In this document: positions 1 to 11,200 of the stretch, piece by piece
Position numbering within the stretch: the stretch's first letter is position 1
Layout: every line of letters begins with the position of its first letter
Assembly: GCF_037392515.1 (NCBI RefSeq)
Contig: NC_090290.1
Location: 620,001-684,000, forward strand
Direction: 5' to 3'
DNA: 64,000 bases
DNA from: Haliotis asinina
Taxonomy: Eukaryota > Mollusca > Gastropoda > Lepetellida > Haliotidae
The notes under the pieces: model-generated
Database searches by the model: none
The model's input: only the letters and a program-made list of their open reading frames with translations
Told to the model about the DNA's origin: nothing
Position numbers and translations under genes: made by a program

Positions 1-487
1 TCCCACCCTCCTACGATCTAACATTAATCAAGCGAACCCCACAGAATTATGTCCCTTGGAGCACTCTTTTCGAATTTCCCTCGTACAATTTGTGATCGCC
101 AAATACCGACAACACCCGAGTGCAACAGTTTAAAATACACATTGGAATTGTTTACGTTCCATATATGGCAAGTGACCCCTGTTTGAAAGCAGTTTGTTTC
201 GAAGTTTCAATTATCGATTTCAGACAAGTCGTAAGGGATACTAAGTATTGTATTGCGTCAATACGAAGCGAAAGAGTGCACATGCTCAAATAATGAAATA
301 TTCAATGAAAGGCAAAAGAAACGTCGTTTGTAAACGTGGTACTAACTGGTGTAATTTTACACACCATATTTATGAGGACCAAGGCTACAATGAAAAGACA
401 ACAAACTGTTATTGGATAATCAATAATTGCATTTCTGGTTACTTGAAACATCGTAACCATCGATGACGTCACTGAAGGGAGCGAGAG
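1..487. other. Gene-free left edge
   Basis: AT-rich sequence with no supported gene, RNA or repeat. Short open frames here have no recognisable content. It leads into the broken Tc1-type transposon that starts near 488. Confidence 0.5.
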
Positions 488-1500
488 TCAATACCGTGTG
501 TGACCACCGTTGGCAGTGACAACCGCCGCGCACCTCCTGACCATGGGGTGTACGAGCCGATTCACAAAGGCCATAGGAATGTGTGGCCTCACTCTCAGGA
601 ATGCTGCCCATGGTTGGTCTCCAGTTGTCGGCTGTGGTCTGACGTCATTGAGGCGTCTTTGGATCTCATCCCACAAATGCTCAATAGGGTTTAGGTCTGG
701 GCTCAGGGCTGACCATGGCATGGTTTCCACTTTGTGTTGATCCAAGAATGCTCTGGTGAGTCTGGCGGTATGTGCGCGTGCATTGTCCTGCTGGAAAACA
801 TGGTTCCGATGATGTGCAAAAAAAAACGGCGCAACGTGGGGTCTCAGGACTTGATCAATGTACCGGGCGGCTGTCACACCATTCCCTCGTCCTGGTCCAA
901 GGTTCTGGAAGATTACAGGCCCAAGTTTCTGGTTAAGCCTGATTCCACCCTATACCATGATGCTGGGACCACCCCAAGCGTTTCTCTCCATCTCACAAGC
1001 ATCTTGGAAGCGTTCTCCCCTACGACGCCAAACCCTAGTCCTCCCATCGGCTACGGACACACTTTCAACCGAGAAGATCACTCTTCTCCAACGTCTCTGA
1101 TGCCAGAGTTGACGCAGTTGTGCCCAGTTAAGACGTTCACGTCGGTGACGTTGTGTAAGAACTGGACCATGAGCAGGACGTCTACAAAACAGATGGCTGG
1201 CTTCAAGGCGTCGCCGAACTATACGGTCGCTGATCTGATGGATGCCGATGGTGCCTAGAGCTGTGTCTGTTGCCCTACTGAAGCGATCTTGCACGTGTTG
1301 ACGGACGATTTGACGGTCTTGGCGTTGTGTGGTCACCCGGGGACGACCACTACGTGGTCGGTCACCTGTGCTGTTAGTGGCGTTGAATCGCACTCTGAGA
1401 CGTTCAATCGTTCTAACAGAACAGTTGAAATCAATAGCGATGACAGAAGCGCGTTGTCCAGCATGAAGAGGTTCGATGGCTTGTTAACCGCGGCATAGCT
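488..1500 (-). pseudogene. Tc1/mariner-type transposase, broken
   Basis: A DDE transposase of the Tc1 group split over two reading frames. The 5' part (1393 to 950) holds the helix-turn-helix/linker region with a GRPR-type motif (SGRPRVTTQ) and ends at GGPSIMV. The 3' part (877 to 488) carries FQQDNARAH, with the second catalytic Asp, and SPDLNPIEHLWDE, with the catalytic Glu. The two parts are separated by a frameshift and stops at about 880-950. The first catalytic Asp is normally in an F-S-D-E-S context; here it reads FSVESVS, an Asp to Val change. With the frameshift this makes the copy inactive. I could not define its terminal inverted repeats. The family call is firm from the motifs. 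Confidence 0.9.
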
Positions 1501-1559
1501 GCTGTAGTCAGGAAACGACTGATGTGCGAGCAGTAAGGTTGGCAATTTATACCCTGGAT

Positions 1560-2300
1560 GACCATGAGATGCACGTGCATAGTGCTTTCAATGTTGAGTT
1601 TGGTTGAAACGATCCTTGTCCAAAAACAGTGACAAATACAACCTTATTGTAGCTTTATAGTCCGAGTATGGAATGGTACAGGTGTCACAGATTTGTTGAG
1701 AGTCATTATGTTTCCAAATATGCCAACATGCAGAAATCAGATGACAAATATAAAATCTAATGGTAGCTTTATAATCAGTGTATGGACTAAGAGATGGCGT
1801 CACAGATTTGTTGAGTGCTGCCTTTAACAAGATCAGACATAGTGTTTCCAGAAATGCCAACGTGGCTGGGTAACCAACAAAGACAATGTCAAGTCGGCCA
1901 GAAACAAGATTATTATATACTGAGTCAAAAATTCACATTCTTTCTTCAGGGCACTATAAAAGAACAAGAGATGGCAAGATGGTTAAATTGTTATTATTTC
2001 ATTGCTGATATCTGTGGATTAAGGTCATAGACCTTGAAGACCAGTCCATGACGTTGATTCTACCGCTTTGAAGTACATTTTGTGTCAACATCACAGTATG
2101 CGAATCATGCTGGGACTCAGTATAAGACAGAGCCATAATCAAGTTTCGAGCAGACCAATGATCAATAGAGGTGTAGGAGGGTAGCTTGATCCCCTCCCCA
2201 CTTTGACTTGGAAATAGCTTTCAGCAAATCTAGTTCCTTCAGGCATTTGACTTTAACCGATTGAATATATTGCCTAGAACCCTAGAACTTGGTATCCTTT
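1560..2300. other. Gene-free stretch
   Basis: AT-rich. A phrase resembling 'cacagatttgttgag' recurs at about 1687 and 1801 beside similar 'tatagtc.gagtatgg' text, so this may be an old internal duplication. No coding region is supported. Confidence 0.35.
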
Positions 2301-2322
2301 ACAACTTTGACAGGGATGTCAT

Positions 2323-2622
2323 TTAAGATGTATATTGTATATTATCAATTCCTGTAGCAATATCGTGAGCCTGGTCAACAACAGTATACAGCTTATGAAT
2401 AGAAAATATTTCATTGTAATCTTCCCCGTTATCTGAACTGAAATTAATAGTTTTCTTTTCTTGCTGTTTTTGGAACTTTGGGAATTTAGGTTCATAACTG
2501 GACGAAGAAGAATGTTTTCCTAAAGTTTCACCAAGTTTATTTGCAATTTCGGTTCTACTAGTTAACAACTGGTTTCCATCTTTCCAATGGTGAATGGAGC
2601 ATTTCCCTTTGATTTCTTTCAA
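2323..2622 (-). pseudogene. Non-LTR retrotransposon (LINE) fragment
   Basis: A 99-residue frame matching the stretch between endonuclease and reverse transcriptase in Jockey-like LINE polyproteins: a hydrophilic block with LTSRTEIANKLGETL, then SSSSSYEPKFPKFQKQQEKK, then NGEDYNEIFSIHKL and AHDIATGIDNIQY. The last block normally leads into the RT domain, but here the frame stops. Only this fragment is visible, so it is a truncated dead copy. Assignment is by recalled family pattern, not by alignment. Confidence 0.65.
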
Positions 2623-2649
2623 TCATCCAGACCTTAGATATTGACGTGC

Positions 2650-4880
2650 GAGAATTAATGATTGATGCAGAAGCATTTTCCGGCTACAGTTATCTACCTA
2701 CAGGATACCTACCTCCACATTGTAGATACTTAAATCTGCAAGGAGGATACTTCACTTCTTCTTACACGATGCTTCTATATCTACTTCCTTACATATGAAG
2801 ATGAAAGTATCTCCTACTTAGCAGTGCTGATACGTTTCTTACACTGCATTAATGTCTTCATTTATGTACAATGGTTAGAAGTTAAACATGGGTCACAATA
2901 AACACCAGACTCAAGTGATATCAATACATCTCAACATTAGACATTAAACTGGTCAGAATGACTGAACAAAACTTTGGCTCCTCCAGCTCAGAACCAGATT
3001 CAGACTGACTGACAAAGAGTACCGAGGGTTGGTTATTGAAGTATTTCTGTAACATCATAAGGGATTCAAACCGTGATACAGTGAATCCTGGCCCTGCTAA
3101 GAGAGATTTCAGCAAGCTGTTAGAGATTTATACAAAGTTTATTCAGATAGCTCATACACAATATCACCACCTCTTCACACAGAGTAGATTTGCTGGACGG
3201 AATATTCAGTTAACAAACAACAAGATACCATGAATGTACAATGTTTACCTAAATGTCTGAAAAATCAGACACACTTATCTCTAACATTCTGAAAGACAGG
3301 AAGCAAAACACTGAATTCTAAAAATCAATTTCAAAATCAGTCAAAGAATTTACAGGAAACAATATGGCAGAATATCTGTTAGTAAGTTTTCATGAATGCA
3401 ACCAAAACCTGCTTTTTTGTTTCATTTTGTCATAAAAATTGTAACCCTTTTTATGTTCATTTTTCAAGTAAGTTGACCAAAAGTCATAATGTCAATACAG
3501 ATGTTAAAATTGGGATATTAACAAGACATGATTGTCTTGCCTTAAACACCAGGATTTTAACTTGACTTATAAACATGGGGCCCATGGCAGCCTAACTATT
3601 AGTTCTAAGGGTCCTTGCAGGGATAACAATGGTCCTGTGGAGTAGAGATTTCTATGGTTTGATAATTTCTTCAGAGTCTGAAATGAATCATTGATGGACT
3701 GATGGGTGAAATGATGCATGTACATTGCAATGTACCCTGTTGCCAATGGCAACTCAACTGGTACTTGGTGGTAGTACTTCTTTACCTTGAATAACACTGA
3801 ATCACCCATGATGGATGGAAATTACTGCTGCTTTGCAAATGCAAATTGATGCAAGGGAGATAAACTTGTTTATCTTGTGTGGTCTGCAAAAACTAGCGAT
3901 GGCTATGAAAAGCTTTGCCTCAGATTCCAATAAATACATATTGACAAAACATTCAAATGTAGTCCCTGTGAATATTAAGAAGAGGAATTACTCCACAGTG
4001 ATTTTACTTAGATACTATCTGTGAGAAAAACAACAAGATGAATGATTCGAATCGTTTGATTCACACAGGTTGGCTGAAGTGTATGATCCGATAACCGTGC
4101 TTCAAACAGTTAAAAAATAACATTAAGGTGTTTGGTAAGATAAATACTGTGTTCACTGGTCAGTCAAGGCCCATGGGTTGAGGTACTCCTGATGTATGTT
4201 CATGTTCCTTCAGGCTCAGGGAACATAAACAAACATCGAGGGTACATCAACCCATGGTCCCCATGTACCCATGTGGAGATTCAAACCCTTGGTGTGATGA
4301 GCTCGAACTTTAACTCCAAGGCTATCCATCCTCCTTTACTGAAGTAAATAACATAAACAGAAATGTTAATCATTTTACATTTTTCATCAACACGTTACAA
4401 AATATTAACCAAGTTTAAACACATTCCTTCATTATGTGTACCAAGAATGAATTCACTAAGCAAATTAGACAGTGTTCAAATATAACACATGTACTGAGAA
4501 AGTGAAAACCCAAATATAGCATGTTACATATGTAACAAGAAAGTTTGGTAAAATACAAAATACTGTAACAAAAGTTGTCTGTAGATGAACAACATACATT
4601 TCAGTGTCATACATATATTTACTTATATCACACATTTTGTATTCTGTCTGTAAGACACTTGGTGAACCTCAGTCCATTTCAGTTTGATGATATTTCTATT
4701 CCTAATGTCATCCTTATTTTAGGAACCTGAGGCTTAGAGTGGCACTGTCACCAGACAACAGGGCCATGCTGTCATCACTGGCACACATTGTTTAAAGATC
4801 AAGTCAGGGTTATTCCCCTTCTAAGAGTTTGTCAATATGATAACAGTTAAGTCATATCCTGACATCTCCTAAAGACAGAT
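2650..4880. other. Gene-free stretch downstream of BBS5
   Basis: AT-rich sequence without supported coding regions. Any 3' UTR and poly(A) site of BBS5, which is transcribed leftwards, would be expected in or near 4.6-5.2 kb; I could not pick a specific signal. Confidence 0.35.
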
Positions 4881-4899
4881 ATTATGTTATCACCTCATT

Positions 4900-5225
4900 G
4901 AGACAGTCACTGTGGTAATAGAAACCAAACCAGGCTTCATCATTACAGACATCTGTTGCCATAGTGATGAAGACTAGGCCATTACACCACCATCTTCCAA
5001 ATGGATTGATTTTCATGGTAACTGAAACTTGACATTCAGTGATACCCAAGTTGCCACGGTAACAGACCAGGCAGGCATCATCATAACAGAAATGAGACAT
5101 TACCATGGTGACAGTGATACACCACTCATGCTATCACCTCTAAGAAAACCAGTCAGTCAATGTGGTGACAAATTGAGACCTGATTTGGCATGGCAACAGA
5201 TTCCAGGCAGTTGCTATGGCGAAAA
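4900..5225. promoter_or_regulatory. Cluster of RFX X-box-like motifs
   Basis: A perfect X-box palindrome GTTGCCACGGTAAC is at 5050-5063, matching GTNRCC-N(0-3)-RGYAAC. Related half or imperfect sites recur close by: gttgccatagtgat (4955), catggtaac (5014), accatggtgac (about 5100), tgtggtgac (about 5160), ggcatggcaac (about 5187) and gttgctatggc (5210). RFX factors use X-boxes to control ciliary genes. This cluster lies just beyond the BBS5 stop codon rather than at its promoter, so function is inference; it could be a decayed minisatellite. Confidence 0.35.
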
Positions 5226-5242
5226 ACAAAATGACCAGAGCC

Positions 5243-8200
5243 TCATGCTAACACCTCCCAGAGTCCAGACAGTGTGAAGCCGTCCCTGAGTTTCTCCACA
5301 GCCAGACCAAGCTCCTCGGAGTATACCGGATCGCGGTCCAGTTCCTTCTCCCCATCAGCAAAGTAGGCCTGAAACACATGCTGGGTTGGCTAAGCTGGAC
5401 AGACATCAGATAGAGCAGATCAATTCTTACCATTACAATATGGCAGAGTTTATCTCTTCGAATAATACTGTATGGTCAGTTTGTCCTGTACTTGTGGATA
5501 GAAATCTTACAGAGAATATAAATCATAAATGTTTTAACTAAAGTCACACCAGTTTTATTTCTTGTTTTATGGATCAGACGATCATATTTTTGTGAGAATA
5601 TGAAAGAAAATAATAATTTTCCCCACTCAAAACACAATATCCTAATGTTCATGTGATATAAGTGACATACTCTCCATTTAGGTTTAGGTTTTCTGAAGAC
5701 AAAAATCCATACAAGAAGAAATAAACTGGTTTGACCTTATTTCAGTTTTTAAAAACTACTGTATGGTGTGGATGGTAGAGTCTGTGTGGTTTCAAGGTCA
5801 TCAAAACCACACACCTCAAATTGACACACAACTATCGAGATCTGACATGCCCCTTCCATGTGGTGATGTTAAGACAACCTGAATTGAATTCTGAGCCAGT
5901 CAGATCTACTTTGTTTTCAAAGTATCAGACAAGGCGCAACTAACTCCCAGTTTTGGGGGGTGAAAGAAATGAAGTTTCAGCAAAAGAACTTTGTATTGTT
6001 GTAGTCTGGAAACAACTGCAACAACAGCGTATCAAAAACTGACAAGACAGTATCACCATTATTGTTCTCCAATTGGAACTGCATAATTACATTTGTTGGA
6101 GGAATTTAAATATATGATTTGCTGCTCAAAATGTTTTTCTAACTGATACAGAGAATTAATAAATCTCACCACTTACTCAAAAGGAGACCAGAGATTTGGA
6201 CAGGGATGGTAAATGTTTGAAAAACATTGATGTGCTATTTTATTTCAAATACTTACAGCAAATGCATCGGTGCCTCCATCATTCTCGATCTCCACGTCAT
6301 CTGTGACTCTCTCAAGAGTGAGCTCTTCCATTGTCTGGGGCTGAAACAGACACACTTACTCCACAACACATAGAAACATTGTATCGGGCGGAAACAGACA
6401 CACATACTCCACAACATATAGAAACATCATCTGGGGCGGAAACAGACACACTTACTCCAAAACACATAGAAACATTGTATCGGGTGGAGACAGACACAGT
6501 TTCTCCACAACGCATAGAAACATTGTCTCGGGCGGAAACAGACACACTTACTCCACAACACATAGAAACATTGTCTCGGGCTGACACAGACACACTTACT
6601 CCACAACACATAGAAACATTGTCTCGGGCTGAAACAGATACACTTTCTTCACAACCCATAGACAAATCATCTGGGGCTGAAACAGACACACTTACTCCAC
6701 AACACATAGAAACACAGCCTCTGGCTGAAATAGATACACTTTCTCCACAGTCCATAGACAAATCATCTGGGGCTGAAACAGACACACTTTGTCCACAACA
6801 CATAGGAACATTGTCTCGGGCTGAAACAGACTCACTCCACAACACCTAGAAATGTTGTCTCGGTCTGAAACACACACTTACTCCATAACACATAGAAACA
6901 TTGTCTCAGGCTGAAATTAGCCACATTTACTCTACATCACATAGAAACAAACGGTCAACTGAATAGTTAGTGAATTTGGTTCTACACTGTTTTTAGCATC
7001 AATATCACAGTAGAGAACACCAGAAATAGGCTTCACACATATCATATATCCCATTTGTGTACACTGATGTTGTCACTGGACTGTCTGTCTGGTCCAGAAT
7101 ACCACTGTATAGGTGGAATATTGCCATGTGAAGCAGTAAACAACAACATGACAAGTGGAGCCAGATGGAACTGGCTCATCTGACCTCCTAATCCTGACCT
7201 CTGGAGTTTGCCTGATCCTGCCCACTTCCCCTGCCCTCCCAATCATGTCCCCTGGATCCAGTTCCTCGTTTTTCCCCTCATCCTTCCTTCTCATCCTGTT
7301 CCCTGAATCCTGCCCCTGATTTTGCCTCCATATCATGGCTCCCAATCCTGCCCCCGGTTTCTTGCTTTCCAATCCTGCCCACTTCCTGCCTTCCAATCCC
7401 GCCTCCTGTCTCCTGCCCCTCGTCTTTCCCCTTATCCTGCCTCCTGATCCTGAGTGATGATCCTTCTGGCTGCCATGCAGTCCTGTTCCTTGAATCCTAT
7501 CCCGATTTCCCCCCATATGTTGTCTCTATATCCTGATTTTGCCCCTGATCCTGTCCCCTGGAATCTGCCCCTGATCCTGTACCCTTTACCCCACCTCTGA
7601 TCCTGTCTCTGTATCCTGTTCCTTGATCCTGCCCCGACCTGTTCTTTATCCCGTTTCTGTATCCCCTGTAACGTACCCCTGTATCCTGCCCCTGATCCTG
7701 CTCCTGACCCCTGTATTCTACCCCTGATCCTGTCCCCTGGTATCTGCTCCTTGATCTGAATGATAATCCTTCTGACTGCCTCGTGCAACCAGCATCAGTG
7801 GCTGTGGATCTAAGCAAGAACAGACACATTCGTGTTTGCTTCCTACCTTAGCGTCTGTCTCAAACTCCACACCAAATATAGGACAGGAGCTGTATACACG
7901 ATGGAGGTTCTGTATCTCCTTGGCTGTGTCCTTGAGCTTTTCCACCGGGTCGATACGGAACCCCAGAACGTAACCCCCACTCTGTCAGCAGAACATAGAA
8001 CAACAGTGAAATGAGATTAAGGCTGTTATTCAAATTATGAGATGGGTAAACAAGGGAGATAAGACTGAAGGGCTTCGCATGATTCAGGTTTGTCACTTTG
8101 GAACTTATCAACACAGAAATGATGCTGAATTATGACCCTCCAGTTATCCTTTTACTCAGTAAATATCTACAAGCTGTCTCGCGGGCAGTCTCCATGAAAC

Positions 8201-11200
8201 CCCTGGATTTCCTACAGGACTGCCAAAATCCCATGGATTTTCTGAGGAATAGCCCTTGAATTTGAATTATGACTTGACATTGCTTTGAGTTGCTATCACT
8301 GAATATGATCGTAAAATATCATATGATTGAAAACTTCCAACATTTGGTGCCGATAGATGGTGTCGCGCCTGCAACCCTTCGCTAACTAGCTTGGCGGTTT
8401 CATCCCCTAGACTACAAAGGATTGCTGTCAAGAAGGAGATTGTCAGTATGAGCACGCGTGTGCAGGACATGGGTAGAACATGCAGATCATCTGTATTGCA
8501 TGTGCAAGGCAAGGTGTGAGCTGCCACTCAGAGACAGTTTTAATCCTTTACAACACCACTGGGACAATCTTGGCTTACATTCCATGATAAGTGAGTGAGG
8601 GAGGGACGTCATATGCCACTGTCAGCAACATTCCAACAATCAAGGCAATTCAGATACAACGGCATGTGTCATCCAGGTCAGCCAGTCTGACCACCAGATC
8701 CCAACAGTCGTCAATTAAAACAAGCATCGATAGCTGATGACTAATTCTAACCCTGACCTTTCCAGGTTTAATCAAAATTTCATTCTGGGGACAATAAAGT
8801 GACAATGCAGGTTTTACCCATGGATTCTGAGTTCCACATTATCACACAGTCTCACACATGAAGTACCTACCATTGTGGATGTCTCTACAACAAGAGCTAG
8901 TCCAAATTTGGAATCCCGGATTTTCACAGTTTTCTGAAGAAAGAGATTGTGAAGAACAGTCTATGAGTACTTTTTTTCATAAATTTAACACTGAACAAAT
9001 ATATTTAAAAAATAGGTTTGAAATAACGCATGCACAAAAGTAGCAAGTTTTCTCAGTCATTGTTCTTTCTTTTTCTCTTCAAATCTGAAATTACTTCACA
9101 GCTTCTTACAAAAAATCTCATTAAAAATAGACCTCAGATCTCATTACCACTAAACAGACATGAAATGGTCACATAAGAATCAGCAACACTGATCAATTAA
9201 ACAGCTAAAGAAGTCAAGATGTGCCAGTCACAGAGCAGGTGTTTCAAGTGACAACTTCCATTCAGCTTTGTAAAACATTGGTTCAATTTTGATAACTGGA
9301 CAAAAAAAAAGTTCTGGGTTCCGATCCACACAGCGTAGATAACACTACAACATTTGCAAGCCTGTGATAAACAACAGAGTTCTGACAGGTCGTTAGGTTA
9401 AGAACACAGTGGATTGTGACCCTGGTATGTCATCGACTGGTGACATGGTATGGCAGTACTTACTTGCCAGATGTTTATTTGACTGAATTGAGAGATACAA
9501 CAGGTTTTGACGGAATCAGCCAAAAAGCCGGCAACTCAGTAACTATATTGGTACTACTTAAGGCTGTATTATCAGAAAACACATTCTGACTATCTTTTCT
9601 GTGACCTGGTAAGCAATAATCTGACTGGATGAATGAATGATGTTTGACATGACCCTTGATATTATCTTAGCAGCTTTTTGTTTAGCAGATCTTGCTTACA
9701 AAACTGAGAAATAACAAACAAACAGAATGCTGGTAAAATACTTATTCTGACAATAAATGACTTACCATCTGTAGATATGGAATGCTGACATTAAACGACT
9801 CATTTACATTGGCATGCCAGACGAGTCTCACATTTGTGATGTAGAATGTTCCCAAGTTCCCCTGTTAAGCAGAGATACACTCTAAATAATGGTGTCTTGT
9901 CTTCATAAGCATTTCACAAGTAAAACGAAAAAAGAGTAAAACAAACAAAACCTGAAAATAACACAAGCTGCCACTTCTGAAAGTGAGTCTTGATGTATTG
10001 ATTACCAGATATCTTCTCCACCCATAACTTCAGTGTTAGATGGTACACGGGTGGCTTGTCTCTCATCAAAGTTAACTCATTAAGCCCGAGAACTCCTTCA
10101 CTTCTCAACACCTGGAACCCCTTGCTGATTGCAGCATCCATAAATATTCCAGTAATATGATGGTGGCACGTAAATAATCCGATCTGGAGCAGACACTCCT
10201 GTAACTGACATTTCAAGTAACAAGCCAGTCCATGATGCAATATTCAGTTTGTTAATCACCAGTTGGGCAACTATATGCATCTTAACTAAAATATGCAGCA
10301 CGAGGCCAGGACAGAAATAGACATTTCTGCATATCCGTCAGTAATAAGTATGCTCTATATAAACATAGTTTATTGCAAAACAATTCATTTTGTTATTGCA
10401 TTGTGAACTTTTGCCTATGAAGCTGAAATGAAACACACACACAAAAAATATTATTTTACTCAGACACAGCACTGTACCTGATCACTGGATAAGTTCCACA
10501 CGCCATTGACCTGGTTGTAGATCTGTTCCTGCGGGAGGAGCCGCAGGTGCTTCTCTTGTATCAGGGCCCCTCGAAGCTTCAGGTCACGGTACAGCTTCGA
10601 CGTCTCATATGCCCTGGGGTACAAGCAGGGCAGGAATCATAATATCATAAAGTTCTTGATGTTTGGGTGCATCTTACTGTATTCTCAGTTGACTCACTTG
10701 TGTTTGACACTCAAGGAGGGAGGTGAGAAGACATTTTCTTACAAAATGTTTCATAACTGCATATTTTAGTGATGTTTGGTCCTGTTTGAATCCTGCAATA
10801 TTTAAAGAGACGGGTGTGGTGTGGGTGTGTGCAGGTCCATCTGCATGTGTGTTGTGGTGTGAAAAGAAGTTAGGAAGATCATTTCGTGCTTCTGTTCTAA
10901 CATGACCCTTTCATGGTGCAAGTGTTCAGGATTCATCATCTGTTGCAATCAGATTTTCGTAGTGCATCACTGCCTTGTTTCAAAAGTTATCATTCACAAA
11001 GCCTCGGTAGTTTCTGTATGCTTCTGGGAAGCCAGAGCCTCTTCTCATTCATGATGTGGGAACATTTCTTTAATTGACAGATCAATGTCATTTGTCATCT
11101 CCATGGTTGACAATGGACAAGCTAGCCATTAAATGTCTTGTGTGTCACATCAACAAAAACATCTTGTCGATTGATTCCTGCACTCTCTATTGCTAAGTAG

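Noticed and set aside
6312..6877. Long open frames on both strands (up to 177 codons) rich in SVSA / ETDTLTPQ repeats
   Set aside because: Produced by the 48-bp array (length divisible by three); same open state in several frames; no start context or domain.
7042..7945. Gly/Arg/Gln-rich frames on the minus strand
   Set aside because: Low-complexity translation of the gatcctg array. The only real coding part is BBS5 exon 10 (7847-7981).
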